Positions 1 through 9,721 of a DNA stretch of 64,000 nucleotides are shown in pieces. Below the pieces are notes generated by a model that had not been told where the DNA came from, searched no databases, and saw nothing but the letters and a program-made list of their open reading frames with translations. Position numbers and translations under genes: made by a program. Numbering within the stretch: position 1 is the stretch's first letter; each line of letters opens with the position of its first letter. Source of the DNA: Bradyrhizobium rifense (GTDB lineage: Bacteria > Pseudomonadota > Alphaproteobacteria > Rhizobiales > Xanthobacteraceae); assembly GCF_008123425.1 (NCBI RefSeq), contig NZ_VSSS01000013.1, positions 83,811 to 147,810 on the forward strand, written 5' to 3'.

Positions 1-58
1 GGTCTCTCCTGGTGTGGCTCCTGCGTCCATGCAGGATGCGTTGAAGCTGTGGTTGAAG

Positions 59-841
59 TTACTGCGCCGGATCTGCGCGGCGCCTGCCGTCGCCCTCGAA
101 TGTCACCCAGGCGACGAGGCCGACGATCACGGTCAGGAAGACGATGCTGGTCTGGATCGTGCCGAGGCCCATGCCGCCATACTCGCGCGACTGCGACAGC
201 AGATCGCCGAGTGAGGCGCCGAGCGGGCGGGTGAGGATGTAGGCGAGCCAGAAGGTCAGGACGGGATTTGCGCCGAAATTATAGGCCGTCATCACCGCAG
301 CGATCAGCATACCAAAGGCCGCGACGCCGAGCTGGAAGCCGAGACCGAGTGCTTCGGTGGCGAGATCGCCTGCGGCCGTGCCGAGCGCGAAGGTGAACAG
401 GATCGCCGTCCAGTAGAACAGCTCGCGCCGTGTTGTGACGATGCTGTGGATCGACAGCGTGCGCTCGACGCCGTACCAGACCGCAAAGGTCACCGCGAGC
501 GCGCAGGCGAACGCGGCCGTGCTGACATAGAGGCTGATCTCGAGCTTGTCGGTCAGGAGATCCGTGAGCTGTGTGCCGACGATGCTGACGAGAACGACCG
601 TGAGCCAATAGACCCAGGGCACATAGACCTGGCGGCTCAGTTGCGTGAGGAGTGCGGCAATCAGCAGACCGGTCATGCAGATCGCGGTTACGCTCGCGCC
701 GAGGCCGACATGTACCGCAAGATAGTCGGCGCCGGTCTCGCCGACCGTGGTCGAGAGGATCTTGATGACCCAGAAGATCGCGGTGACCTCTGGAACCTTG
801 TTCAGCATCTGCCTTGCGCCAAAGCCTGAATATTGCGACAT
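59..841 (-). CDS. COG4705-type multi-pass membrane protein
   Basis: A 260-residue integral membrane protein with about seven hydrophobic segments and repeated GTxxGD-type loops (for example GTAAGDLATEA), as in the COG4705 family of uncharacterised membrane proteins. No enzymatic motif is visible. I chose the ATG at 841 because the upstream in-frame codons (to 856) add only a short polar stretch; both are possible. It is divergent from a two-component system beginning near 1008, and similar pairings suggest that system may control it, but that is inference. Function unknown. Confidence 0.75.
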   Translation of the reverse strand: MSQYSGFGARQMLNKVPEVTAIFWVIKILSTTVGETGADYLAVHVGLGASVTAICMTGLLIAALLTQLSRQVYVPWVYWLTVVLVSIVGTQLTDLLTDKLEISLYVSTAAFACALAVTFAVWYGVERTLSIHSIVTTRRELFYWTAILFTFALGTAAGDLATEALGLGFQLGVAAFGMLIAAVMTAYNFGANPVLTFWLAYILTRPLGASLGDLLSQSREYGGMGLGTIQTSIVFLTVIVGLVAWVTFEGDGRRRADPAQ

Positions 842-1007
842 GCCCAAATCTCCCAACGCCGAAACGATGTCGGACCGTCGCGCAGGCGACTTAGGTCCGG
901 CTTAGCGATCGGAAATTTCCAGGCAGGGCGGTCTTCGCCGCAATTTGGGCCAGCTGGGGCTTCCTAACTCTGCGCTAAGTCGGGACCACCATGATTTTGA
1001 CGGCCGA

Positions 1008-1697
1008 ATGGCCGGCAGTTTTGAGGATCGCGCTTTGCGAGTGTTGCTGATTGAGGACGACAGGATGGTTGGAGCGGCCGTCGAGCAGGCGCTGAAGGAT
1101 GCCGCCTATGCCGTCGACTGGGTCAGAGACGGCGAGACCGCGCTGCTTGCCGTGGCAAGTGAATCCTACGAGGTGCTGCTGCTCGATCTCGGTCTGCCGA
1201 ATACCGATGGTCGCGATATTCTGCGGCGGTTGCGTGCTGACGGCCGCAAGTTTCCTATCATCATCGTGACCGCGCGCGATGCGCTCGACGACAGGATCGA
1301 GGGGCTCGATCTCGGCGCGGACGACTACCTGGTCAAGCCGTTCGAGATCCGTGAGCTGCTGGCGCGGATGCGCGCCGTGACGCGCCGAGAGGGCAGCGGT
1401 GCGCCTGCCGTGCTTGGCAACGGCAAGCTCAGTCTCGATCCCGCGACCCGCGAGGCCTCGCTGCATGGCCAGACGACCATTCTGACCGCGCGCGAGTTCG
1501 CGCTGCTCCAGGCCTTGCTGACGCGGCCCGGTACCATCCTGTCGCGGAGCGAACTCGAGCGGCAGCTTTACGGCTGGAACGAGGAGGTCGAAAGCAATGC
1601 GGTCGAATTCCTGATCCACAGCATCCGAAGGAAGCTCGGCACGGAGGCGATCCGTAACGTGCGCGGCATGGGATGGATGGTGGATCGCGCGCCATGA
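1008..1697 (+). CDS. OmpR/PhoB-family response regulator
   Basis: A 229-residue DNA-binding response regulator. The N-terminal receiver domain begins with the acidic pocket (LLIEDD), has the phospho-accepting Asp in LLLDLGLP and the conserved Lys in LVKPFE. The C-terminal half is a winged-helix trans_reg_C domain ending in the usual VRGMGW motif. It resembles the TctD/QseB group. The ATG at 1008 starts a short lead before the receiver domain; a TTG at 1036 would start almost on the domain and is an alternative. Its TGA overlaps the ATG of the sensor kinase (ATGA at 1694-1697), so the two are translationally coupled and very likely partners. Confidence 0.92.
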   Translation: MAGSFEDRALRVLLIEDDRMVGAAVEQALKDAAYAVDWVRDGETALLAVASESYEVLLLDLGLPNTDGRDILRRLRADGRKFPIIIVTARDALDDRIEGLDLGADDYLVKPFEIRELLARMRAVTRREGSGAPAVLGNGKLSLDPATREASLHGQTTILTAREFALLQALLTRPGTILSRSELERQLYGWNEEVESNAVEFLIHSIRRKLGTEAIRNVRGMGWMVDRAP

Positions 1698-3004
1698 TCA
1701 AGTCGCTGCGCGGCCGGCTGTTCATCAGCTTGACGACGGTTGTCGTGTTGACTGGCCTTGTCGGAGGCGTGTTTGCGCACCGGTGGGCATTCGACGAAGC
1801 CATCGAGACGCAGGACTCCGTCCTGATCCAGATCGCGGGTCTCGTTCAGAGCGGTGGTCTCACGGGAACTCAAGACCTCCATGGGGTCGATGAGGACGCC
1901 GAAGTCTGGCTAATGGAATTGGGCAAGACGCCACAAGGCACGCCCGAGGAGCGTCAGTTGTGGCGGCTTCAGGACGGGATGCGGGACGCAACGCGAAAGG
2001 GAAGGCCGGTTCGCGTGGTGCTGCGGACGCGGTCCGACGGCAGCCGCTTTGCGGTGGCGCAGAGCACGGGTGTTCGTGATGAGATCGCGGGCGACATGGC
2101 GTTCCGCACCGTGCTTCCGATCGCAGCGCTCATCCCCTGCCTGATGCTGGTGATCGCCTTCGTCATCGCGAGATCGCTGCGCCCGATGGTGCGTCTGGCA
2201 GACGAACTCGATGCCAGGCCCGCGGATGACATGACGGCGCTCCCGCTTCACGACCTCCCGAGCGAACTCAACCCGTTCGTATCCTCGATTAACGGCCTGT
2301 TGCGCCGCGTGCACGACATGATGGAGCAGCAGCGCAGGTTCATCGCCGATGCTGCGCACGAACTGCGGACGCCGTTGACGGCACTGAGCCTGCAGGCCGA
2401 GAATCTCGATCAGGTCGACCTGCCGCCTGCGGCACGCGAACGCCTTGCGGTACTTCGGCAGGGTATGCGCCGCAGCAAGCATCTTCTGGAGCAGTTGCTG
2501 GCCCTGGCACGGCATGACGCAACGCCCTCCGATCGCGCCCAATGGGAGGTCGTGGAGCTTGATCGTACGGCGAGAGGGGTGATTGCCGATCTGTTGCGGG
2601 AGGCGATCAGACGTGGCGTAGATCTCGGCTTCGCACGAGCCGAGCCTGTACCGGTGCGCGGTGAGCCCGTCATGCTCAGCGCCATGATCCGTAATCTCAT
2701 CGACAACGCGCTCCGGTTCGTGCCGGAAGGTGGCAGGATCGATGTGGCGATCTACCAGGACGGTGCGACCTGTATGCTGCAAATCGAGGACACCGGGCCC
2801 GGTGTTTCCGCCGACGAGATCGACCGGATCTTTGAGCCGTTCTTCCGAGGGCAGCGACCGGAAGGTGAGGGTGTGGGACTGGGCCTCGCGATCGTGAAGC
2901 GGATCGTCGATCGGCTGGGCGGGTCGATTGAAGCCGTAAACATGACGGAGGCCGGGCGAACCGGCCTGCGCGTCGTCGTCAAATTGCCCGCGGCGACCGT
3001 CTGA
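1694..3004 (+). CDS. two-component sensor histidine kinase
   Basis: A 436-residue membrane sensor kinase. It has an N-terminal membrane helix, a periplasmic region of about 120 residues, a second membrane helix (IAALIPCLMLVIAFVIA) and a HAMP-like linker. The dimerisation/phosphoacceptor box is FIADAAHELRTPL with the His; it is followed by the HATPase domain with N (NLIDNAL), G1 (DTGPGV), F (FEPFFRG) and G2 (GVGLGLAIV) boxes. The start overlaps the response regulator stop by ATGA. The signal is unknown; the overall form resembles QseC/TctE kinases. Confidence 0.92.
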   Translation: MIKSLRGRLFISLTTVVVLTGLVGGVFAHRWAFDEAIETQDSVLIQIAGLVQSGGLTGTQDLHGVDEDAEVWLMELGKTPQGTPEERQLWRLQDGMRDATRKGRPVRVVLRTRSDGSRFAVAQSTGVRDEIAGDMAFRTVLPIAALIPCLMLVIAFVIARSLRPMVRLADELDARPADDMTALPLHDLPSELNPFVSSINGLLRRVHDMMEQQRRFIADAAHELRTPLTALSLQAENLDQVDLPPAARERLAVLRQGMRRSKHLLEQLLALARHDATPSDRAQWEVVELDRTARGVIADLLREAIRRGVDLGFARAEPVPVRGEPVMLSAMIRNLIDNALRFVPEGGRIDVAIYQDGATCMLQIEDTGPGVSADEIDRIFEPFFRGQRPEGEGVGLGLAIVKRIVDRLGGSIEAVNMTEAGRTGLRVVVKLPAATV

Positions 3005-3007
3005 CCC

Positions 3008-3904
3008 TCACTCTCCCTGGATCCATTCCGCCACGCCGCGCCACAGGGTGTCGCGGTGCTCGGGGCGGAAGAAGCCGAAATGGCCGATCGCCTTGGCGCC
3101 GACGTCGGACGGCTTCACCGTCAGCACCTCCGGCTTGATCGCCGTGAAGCCCGATGTGAGCAGTTCGACCGCCGGTCGCGTTGCCCAGGGATCGTCGGAG
3201 AAGCAGAGCGCGCGCAGCTCACCCTTGAACTTCGCAAAATTCTCCAGCGCCGGCAGTTTGGAATCGAAGAGATAGCGCGGGCTCGAGACCCAATCGGCCC
3301 ATTGCAGGAAGACGCCCTTGGGCAGATCCTCGCCGATGCCGACCCAGCCCGGCGCGTAGCCGAGCGCGTGGACCAGCGGCACGCCGACGAAGTTCATGAA
3401 GGCGAAGACGCGGTACTTCTCCGGCGACGTCATCAGCCGCCAGGTCGCGGCCTGCGAGGCCACGAACGCGGCGCGCGAGATCTCGCTGTTGTTTTCGATC
3501 AGCCCGAGCGCCTGGCCGCCGTAGGAGTGGCCGATATAGGCGAGGGGCAACGTATTGTAGCGCTCGCGCATCCAGCGCACCGCGGCGGTGACGTCCTGCG
3601 CGGCCCAGTCCGACATCGAGGCCTTGAACCCGACCAGCGATTTCGGCTGGTTGTAGCCGACCATGGCTGGCTGCCGGGAGTCGCCGATGCCGCGATAGTC
3701 ATAGGTCATCACCGCGCAGCCGCGATGGGCGAGATAGGAGGCGAAGCCGCGATAGATTTTTCGCGGGACGGCGGTTGCCGAGTTGATCAGGACGGCATGG
3801 CGCTTGGCGCCGCGGGGCAGGAACAGGGTGCCGGTCAGCGCATACCCGTCGGTCGCCGGGAAGCTGATCTCGTCGATGAAAACGTCGTCCCGTGCCGCGT
3901 CCAT
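3008..3904 (-). CDS. alpha/beta hydrolase (COG4757-like)
   Basis: A 298-residue soluble alpha/beta hydrolase. The nucleophile elbow is GHSYGG (Ser in the middle), preceded by a dipeptide-rich oxyanion strand and a YRGIGDS loop; a C-terminal HFGFF segment near the end supplies the likely catalytic His. The best fit is the COG4757 'predicted alpha/beta hydrolase' group. The substrate is unknown. It is convergent with the sensor kinase (3 bp between stops) and divergent from the DAHP synthase, so it is transcribed alone. Confidence 0.8.
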   Translation of the reverse strand: MDAARDDVFIDEISFPATDGYALTGTLFLPRGAKRHAVLINSATAVPRKIYRGFASYLAHRGCAVMTYDYRGIGDSRQPAMVGYNQPKSLVGFKASMSDWAAQDVTAAVRWMRERYNTLPLAYIGHSYGGQALGLIENNSEISRAAFVASQAATWRLMTSPEKYRVFAFMNFVGVPLVHALGYAPGWVGIGEDLPKGVFLQWADWVSSPRYLFDSKLPALENFAKFKGELRALCFSDDPWATRPAVELLTSGFTAIKPEVLTVKPSDVGAKAIGHFGFFRPEHRDTLWRGVAEWIQGE

Positions 3905-4085
3905 GGGTGGAAGCTGTCTTGCCGGTTTCCTCTGCCACCCCTAGCAAATGCGAATTCCGCTTTGCCCGCAAGGGTTTGCATTGCGAAATGGATTTACAAC
4001 TGGCGATGTCGTGCCAGCCTGTGTATAAGGCGGCCCTCGCAACCCACAGATCAGGTTGCACTTTTTGCTTCACGGAGAGATTGCG

Positions 4086-5474
4086 ATGTCCGAGCGGTGG
4101 ACGCCCGAGTCCTGGCGCAGCAAGCCGGTGCTACAGGTGCCCGATTATCCCGACGCCAAGGCGTTGGCCGACGTCGAGGCGCAGCTTGCAACCTTTCCGC
4201 CGTTGGTGTTTGCCGGCGAGGCGCGCAATCTGAAGAAGGCGCTGGCCCGGGTAGCGGCTGGCGATGCCTTCCTGCTGCAGGGCGGCGATTGCGCCGAGAG
4301 CTTTGCCGAGCACGGCGCCAACAACATCCGCGACTTCTTCCGCGTGCTGCTCCAGATGGCTGTCGTGCTGACCTATGCCGGCGCGGTGCCGGTGGTGAAG
4401 GTCGGCCGCATCGCCGGCCAGTTTGCAAAACCGCGCTCGTCGCCGACCGAGAAGGTCAACGGCGTCGAGCTGCCGAGCTATCGCGGCGACATCGTCAACG
4501 ACATCGCCTTCACCAAGGAAGCGCGCGTGCCCGATCCGCAGCGCCAGCTGATGGCTTATCGCCAGTCGGCCGCGACGCTGAACCTGCTCCGCGCTTTCGC
4601 AACCGGCGGTTTTGCCAATCTCGGCAGCGTGCATCAATGGATGCTCGGCTTCCTCAAGGATAGCCCGCAGTCCCGCCGCTACAAGGAGCTGGCCGACCGC
4701 ATCTCGGACGCGCTCAACTTCATGCGCGCCTGCGGCCTCGATCTCGAAAGCCATCCGGAGCTGCGCGCCACCGATTTCTACACCAGCCATGAGGCGTTGC
4801 TGCTCGGCTACGAGCAGGCCATGACCCGCGTCGATTCCACGACCGGCGACTGGTACGCGACCTCGGGCCACATGATCTGGATCGGCGATCGCACCCGCCA
4901 GCTCGATCACGGTCACATCGAATATTTCCGTGGCATCAAGAACCCGATCGGCCTGAAGTGCGGCCCGTCGCTGAAGCCGGACGAGCTGTTGAAGCTGATC
5001 GACGTGCTCAACCCCGACAACGAGCCGGGTCGGCTGACGCTGATCAACCGCTTCGGCTCCGACAAGGTCGCCGATCATCTGCCGGGCCTGATCCGCGCCG
5101 TGAAGCGCGAGGGCAAAGTGGTGGTCTGGTCATGCGATCCCATGCACGGCAACACCATCACCTCCACGTCAGGCTACAAGACGCGGCCGTTCGACCGCGT
5201 GCTGTCGGAGGTGAAGTCGTTCTTTACCATCCACGCCGCGGAAGGGACGCATGCCGGTGGCGTGCATCTGGAGATGACCGGCCAGGACGTCACCGAATGC
5301 ATCGGCGGCGCGCGCGCCATCACGGACGAGGATCTCAACGACCGCTACCACACGGTCTGCGATCCCCGCCTCAATGCCGAGCAATCCATCGACATGGCTT
5401 TCCTGGTCGCCGAGCTGCTGAAGCAGGAACGCGCCGGCAAGGTCAGGCCGATGCCGGCCGCAGCGGGGCTCTAA
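4086..5474 (+). CDS. aroG: 3-deoxy-7-phosphoheptulonate synthase, class II
   Basis: Class II (plant/AroA-II type) DAHP synthase of 462 residues. It condenses phosphoenolpyruvate and erythrose 4-phosphate, the first step of the shikimate pathway. It shows class II hallmarks: the N-terminal [10 protein letters not shown] lead, GGDCAESF with the metal-binding Cys, WSCDPMHGN and [17 protein letters not shown] with metal-binding His/Glu. The ATG at 4086 is preceded by ACGGAGAG and matches the usual family N-terminus; the in-frame codons from 4056 are not expected to be translated. The next gene, dgkA, starts 4 bp after the stop. Confidence 0.95.
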   Translation: MSERWTPESWRSKPVLQVPDYPDAKALADVEAQLATFPPLVFAGEARNLKKALARVAAGDAFLLQGGDCAESFAEHGANNIRDFFRVLLQMAVVLTYAGAVPVVKVGRIAGQFAKPRSSPTEKVNGVELPSYRGDIVNDIAFTKEARVPDPQRQLMAYRQSAATLNLLRAFATGGFANLGSVHQWMLGFLKDSPQSRRYKELADRISDALNFMRACGLDLESHPELRATDFYTSHEALLLGYEQAMTRVDSTTGDWYATSGHMIWIGDRTRQLDHGHIEYFRGIKNPIGLKCGPSLKPDELLKLIDVLNPDNEPGRLTLINRFGSDKVADHLPGLIRAVKREGKVVVWSCDPMHGNTITSTSGYKTRPFDRVLSEVKSFFTIHAAEGTHAGGVHLEMTGQDVTECIGGARAITDEDLNDRYHTVCDPRLNAEQSIDMAFLVAELLKQERAGKVRPMPAAAGL

Positions 5475-5478
5475 AACC

Positions 5479-5832
5479 TTGCTGCGGATCTGGAAGGCCA
5501 CGATCAACTCCCGCAACGGTGTGGCCTTTGCGTTCCGCTCGGAACAGGCCATCCGCGAGGAGATCTTTGCGCTGATCCTGTCGCTGCCGGTGGCGTGGTT
5601 CGTCGCCGCCAGTGCGACGCGCGCGGTCGAGCTGGTGTGTTCTGTCGCCTTCGTGCTGGTGGTCGAGCTGCTCAACACCGCGATCGAGAAGCTCGCCGAC
5701 CGCCTGACCATGGATCACGACAAGCAGATCGGCCGGGTCAAGGACATGGGCTCGGCCGCGGTCGGCGTTGCGCTGCTGATGGCCGGTGCGTTCTGGATCA
5801 TCGCGATCATCGAGCGTCTGGGGTTTCTCTAG
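5479..5832 (+). CDS. dgkA: diacylglycerol kinase (DgkA)
   Basis: Small integral membrane diacylglycerol kinase of 117 residues with an amphipathic N-terminal helix and three membrane helices. The family signature ELLNTAIEKLADR (E. coli ELLNSAIEAVVDR) contains the catalytic Glu. It recycles diacylglycerol to phosphatidate. A TTG at 5479 gives the standard N-terminus (LRIWKATINSRNG), and there is no ATG close by. It begins 4 bp after aroG and is probably co-transcribed with it. Confidence 0.92.
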   Translation: MLRIWKATINSRNGVAFAFRSEQAIREEIFALILSLPVAWFVAASATRAVELVCSVAFVLVVELLNTAIEKLADRLTMDHDKQIGRVKDMGSAAVGVALLMAGAFWIIAIIERLGFL

Positions 5833-5875
5833 CTCGCGGAGATTATCGATTGAGCGTCGGTGCCCGAGGCCCCTT

Positions 5876-6032
5876 CACCTCTCCCCAACGGGGAGAGGTC
5901 GGTTTGCGTCTCGCGATGCGCAGCATCGTCGAGCGCAAATCGGGTGAGGGGGCTCAGGTCCCACGAGATACCGTAACCCCTCACCCGGATTGCATCTCCG
6001 ATGCAATCCGACCTCTCCCTTCGGGAGAGGTG
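5876..6032. repeat. composite palindromic repeat (CCTCTCCC type)
   Basis: A 157-bp intergenic element built from nested inverted repeats: CCTCTCCCC-AAC-GGGGAGAGG (5878-5898), a longer pairing of GGGTGAGGGG with CCCCTCACCC around the middle, GGATTGCAT/ATGCAATCC, and CCTCTCCC-TTC-GGGAGAGG (6012-6030). The RNA would fold into several hairpins. It resembles the interspersed repeats of Bradyrhizobium chromosomes. It ends about 15 bp before the nadE start and may therefore lie in the nadE leader. Confidence 0.85.
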
Positions 6033-6046
6033 ACGGAGAGCACGCG

Positions 6047-7804
6047 ATGACCGAACGTCTCAACGCATTCGCGGTCACGCTGGCCCAGCTCAATCCGACC
6101 ATGGGCGACATCGAGGGCAATGCCGCGAAGGTTCGCTCGGCACGCTCGCGAGCCATCGCCGATGGCGCCGATCTCGTGCTGTTTTCGGAATTGTTCATCG
6201 CCGGCTATCCGCCGGAAGATCTGGTGCAGAAGCCGGCCTTCCAGGCCGCCTGCCGTTCCGCAATCGAAGCGCTCGCGCGCGAAACCGCCGACGGCGGCCC
6301 GGCGCTGCTGGTCGGTACGCCCTGGGTCGAGGACGGCAAGCTCTATAATGCCTGCGCGCTGCTCGACGGCGGGCGCATCGCGGCGCTTCGCTTCAAATGC
6401 AATTTGCCGAATTACGGCGTGTTCGACGAGAAGCGGTTGTTTGCGCGCGGGCCGGCGGCAGGCCCCGTCACCGTGCGTGGCGTGCGGATCGGCGTGCCGA
6501 TCTGCGAGGACATCTGGCTGGAAGAGTCCGAGGATTATGAGAACGTGGTCGAGACGCTGGCCGAGACCGGCGCCGAGATCATTCTGGTGCCGAACGGCTC
6601 GCCCTATGCCCGCGACAAGAACGATGTGCGTCTGTCGGTGGCGGTCGCGCGGGTCACTGAAAGCGGCCTGCCACTGGTCTATCTCAATCAGGTTTGCGGC
6701 CAGGACGAACTCGTGTTCGACGGCGCGTCGTTCGCGCTCAATGGCGATCTCTCGCTCGCCGCGCAACTGCCGGCTTTTGCGGAGAGCGTCACGACCTTGC
6801 GCTTCATCAGAAACGGCGGCGATTGGCGCTGTACGGGTCCGATCGTGGAGCAGCCCGAGGGTGACAAGGCCGATTATGCGGCCTGCGTGCTCGGCTTGCG
6901 CGACTACGTCACCAAGAACGGCTTTCCCGGCGTGCTGCTCGGCATCTCCGGCGGCATCGATTCCGCGCTGTGTGCGGCGATCGCGGTTGACGCGCTGGGC
7001 GCCGACCAGGTGCACGGCGTGATGCTGCCTTATCGCTACACCGCAGCACACTCGATTGCCGACGCGGGCGAGCTCGCCGGCCATCTCGGCATCCGCTACG
7101 AGGTGCTGCCGATCGCGGAAGCGGTGGGCGGGTTCGAGACCATCCTGTCCGGCATGTTCAAAAACCTGCCGCCAGATATCACCGAGGAAAACCTTCAGGC
7201 CCGTACCCGCGGCACGCTGCTGATGGCGATCTCCAACAAGACCGGGCTGATGGTGGTGACGACAGGCAACAAGTCGGAAATGTCGGTCGGCTATGCCACG
7301 CTCTATGGCGACATGAATGGCGGCTTCAATCCGATCAAGGACATCTACAAGACGCAGGTGTTCCGGCTGGCAAGCTTGCGCAATTCATGGAAGCCCGACG
7401 GCGCGCTCGGACCGGCGGGCGAGGTGATCCCGCCCGATATCATCACGCGTCCGCCGACGGCGGAGCTGCGCGAGAACCAGACCGATCAGGATTCGCTGCC
7501 GGCCTACGAGGTGCTCGATGCGATCCTGGAGCGTCTGGTCGAACGCGAGGAGCCGCTCGACCAGATCATCGCCGCGGGCTTCGACCGCGAGATCGTCAGC
7601 CGCATCGACCATCTCCTCAACGTCGCCGAATACAAACGCCGCCAGGCCGCGCCGGGCGTGAAGGTGACGCGGAAGAATTTCGGCCGCGACCGCCGCTATC
7701 CCATCACCAACCGTTTTCGCGACCGGGGCGAGGCGTTGCCCGCGCCCGACGAGACGCTGGTCTCGCGCGGCAGCAAGGCGTCGATCGACGCGTTCGAGGG
7801 GTGA
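6047..7804 (+). CDS. nadE: NAD+ synthase (glutamine-hydrolysing)
   Basis: A 585-residue two-domain NAD synthetase that amidates deamido-NAD using ammonia from glutamine. The N-terminal nitrilase-like amidase domain shows the Glu-Lys-Cys triad in FSELFIAGYPP, RFKCNLPNYG and VPICEDIW. The C-terminal synthetase domain has the ATP pyrophosphatase loop GISGGIDSAL and TTGNKSEMSVGYATLYGD. The ATG at 6047 is preceded by a GGAG Shine-Dalgarno and begins the family N-terminus; upstream in-frame codons run into the palindromic repeat and are rejected. It is convergent with the DUF2865 gene. Confidence 0.96.
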   Translation: MTERLNAFAVTLAQLNPTMGDIEGNAAKVRSARSRAIADGADLVLFSELFIAGYPPEDLVQKPAFQAACRSAIEALARETADGGPALLVGTPWVEDGKLYNACALLDGGRIAALRFKCNLPNYGVFDEKRLFARGPAAGPVTVRGVRIGVPICEDIWLEESEDYENVVETLAETGAEIILVPNGSPYARDKNDVRLSVAVARVTESGLPLVYLNQVCGQDELVFDGASFALNGDLSLAAQLPAFAESVTTLRFIRNGGDWRCTGPIVEQPEGDKADYAACVLGLRDYVTKNGFPGVLLGISGGIDSALCAAIAVDALGADQVHGVMLPYRYTAAHSIADAGELAGHLGIRYEVLPIAEAVGGFETILSGMFKNLPPDITEENLQARTRGTLLMAISNKTGLMVVTTGNKSEMSVGYATLYGDMNGGFNPIKDIYKTQVFRLASLRNSWKPDGALGPAGEVIPPDIITRPPTAELRENQTDQDSLPAYEVLDAILERLVEREEPLDQIIAAGFDREIVSRIDHLLNVAEYKRRQAAPGVKVTRKNFGRDRRYPITNRFRDRGEALPAPDETLVSRGSKASIDAFEG

Positions 7805-7807
7805 ACC

Positions 7808-8995
7808 CTACTTCTGCTGCTGTGGCAGGAAGCTCGGGCCCACCGAGCGAATTGGCTTGTTCTCAGATGAGGTCGTCGCCGTGCCCGTATCCGCGGGCGG
7901 CGTCGCGGCCGGTGCAGTCGCGGTCGTCGGCGCAGGAGCTGCGCCCTTCTTGGCATTCGCCGGCGCGCCCTTGGTGAGCTGCCGCTGCTGCATCTTCTTG
8001 GCGCTCTCTTCGGTGACGATGATGTCGCCCTGCTGCTCGGCGGCCGCCTTGTCGTCGGCCGATTTCAGCGCGTCGGCCCAGGTCTGGCCCGCCGCTTTGC
8101 ACGAGCACGACGGGTTGAACTCGCTGCGGAATTTGAAGGCGGTCGGCAGCGCCGTGTAGGGCTGGCCGCTGATGGAGACCGCCGAGCTCATGTCCTCGCC
8201 AGGATTGCGGTGGGCGTAGAGCACGGCTTCGGCTGCCGGGCACAGCGCCTTGCAGGTCCTCTCGTCATCGGGGAAGCGCGCCGGCACGGTCGCAAACGAG
8301 ATCGGGAAATAGGCGCCGTCGCAGGTGCGCACACACACCGTGCGGAAGGTGCCGGATTGCGGGCCGCCGAGATCGGAGGGCGGCGGGCCCGGCGGGTTGT
8401 TGGCGTTGTTGCCGCCGAACAGATTGCTCAGGAAGTTGCCGCCCTGCGATTGCGCGGCATTCGCATATTGCGGGCCGCAATTGTTCTGCCCGAGCGCAAT
8501 CAGCACCGAGCGGCGCTGGCTGTCGCGCTCAGGGCTGCCGCCGGCACCGCCGCGGAGGCGTTCGAGATTGCCGGTGATCTGGTCCAGATTGGCGCGCATC
8601 TGCTGGATCTGGGTGTTGACCGGGCCGCATTGCGCCGACTGGCCGTTGAACAGCGAGAAGAAGCCGGAGGAATCGCAGCCCATGCGCTTGGCCTGCATGG
8701 TGACGCGATCGAGCTCGGCCTGCTGCTTGGCCTGGGAATCCTGGTAGCGGCGGATCTGGTCGTCGCGTGCGGGGTCGCCGCTGGCGCCACCGTTGAGCGC
8801 GGCGAGCTGTCCTTCCAACCGTGCGCACATCGGGTTCGGCCCAAGGCCGCCCTGGGCGGGCGGAGGCGGCGGCGCGCCGGGGGGGCCGGCCTGTGCAAAG
8901 GCGTCAGTGGCGAGCACAATCGCGCTCAGAAGCACGGTGCAGGCAAGGAGGGAGCGGGGACGGGGCAGAGACAAAAATTCAGGCATATCCGCCAT
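7808..8995 (-). CDS. DUF2865-domain exported protein
   Basis: A 395-residue exported protein. A short basic N-terminus and hydrophobic stretch ending at DAFAQA form a signal peptide. A Pro-rich segment follows, then a region with regularly spaced Cys residues. The DUF2865 core lies near residues 235-325: CVRTCDGAYFPIS, then CKALCPAAEA and CSCK. The C-terminus is Ala/Thr/Pro-rich and low in complexity. Family members are typical of Bradyrhizobium and relatives; the function is unknown, possibly envelope-associated. A second ATG at 8986 is an equally good start. Confidence 0.85.
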   Translation of the reverse strand: MADMPEFLSLPRPRSLLACTVLLSAIVLATDAFAQAGPPGAPPPPPAQGGLGPNPMCARLEGQLAALNGGASGDPARDDQIRRYQDSQAKQQAELDRVTMQAKRMGCDSSGFFSLFNGQSAQCGPVNTQIQQMRANLDQITGNLERLRGGAGGSPERDSQRRSVLIALGQNNCGPQYANAAQSQGGNFLSNLFGGNNANNPPGPPPSDLGGPQSGTFRTVCVRTCDGAYFPISFATVPARFPDDERTCKALCPAAEAVLYAHRNPGEDMSSAVSISGQPYTALPTAFKFRSEFNPSCSCKAAGQTWADALKSADDKAAAEQQGDIIVTEESAKKMQQRQLTKGAPANAKKGAAPAPTTATAPAATPPADTGTATTSSENKPIRSVGPSFLPQQQK

Positions 8996-9125
8996 TCTAG
9001 CGAGGTCACGGCCTAGCGTGATTTGGGAGGCCGAAGCGCGCCCTCCAATAGCCGCTTCCAGCGGCAGCGTCACGTCGTTTCAGGGGCCGTAAACGGGTCC
9101 TAAGGTCCGCCAGTTCCGAGCGAAT

Positions 9126-9431
9126 TCAGCGCTGGCAGGTGATTGCGACATATTCGTCGCAATGGCCATGGGAGCAGTTTGCGCCGGATTTGGGGACAGA
9201 GCCGGTAATTTCGTCGGGATCGACCCGGCGGTAGGCCGATGCCTGCGCAAAGTCCCGTGACTGGCAGTAGGTGCGGGCGACCTGCGCGCCGCATTTCTCG
9301 CCCTTGGCCAGGCACTGGTCGACGCCATAGCCGTCGGCCTGATTGGCGATGATGAACACGCGGGTCTCGGCGAAAGCGCTGGATGCCGCGAGAATAGAGG
9401 CACAGGAGACGAGCGCGAGCAGGGATCGCAT
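9126..9431 (-). CDS. small Cys-rich exported protein
   Basis: A 101-residue protein with a clear signal peptide (residues 1-21, cleavage after SSAFA). The mature part has six Cys residues, as in DQCLAKGEKC, TYCQS, NCSHGHC and ITC, suggesting disulfides in the periplasm. I chose the ATG at 9431 because it starts the signal peptide directly; upstream in-frame codons are Pro-rich and unlike a leader. The family is not recognised beyond similar short proteins expected in Bradyrhizobium. Confidence 0.7.
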   Translation of the reverse strand: MRSLLALVSCASILAASSAFAETRVFIIANQADGYGVDQCLAKGEKCGAQVARTYCQSRDFAQASAYRRVDPDEITGSVPKSGANCSHGHCDEYVAITCQR

Positions 9432-9721
9432 GGGTGCACCGGGGCTGGGGGGACCGCCGGGTTCCAAATTGAACTCAAAAGGTTAAGGATGACGAACCAT
9501 CAAGGCAGGGCGACCGCGCATTGCGGAGATAAAAACGGCATTTTCGCGGCTCTCTTGACGAAAGCCGCCTTCGTGGCCCATATGTCGTCGCATGAACGGT
9601 CTCCTCGCCATCTGCATTATTTGCCGCGAGATTACGAGCTAGCGATTCGCTGGCTGGAGCCGTCTTTTCTCAACCACATTGAGAGCACTGGACGCCCGGC
9701 CAACAGCCGACGGGTGTCCAT

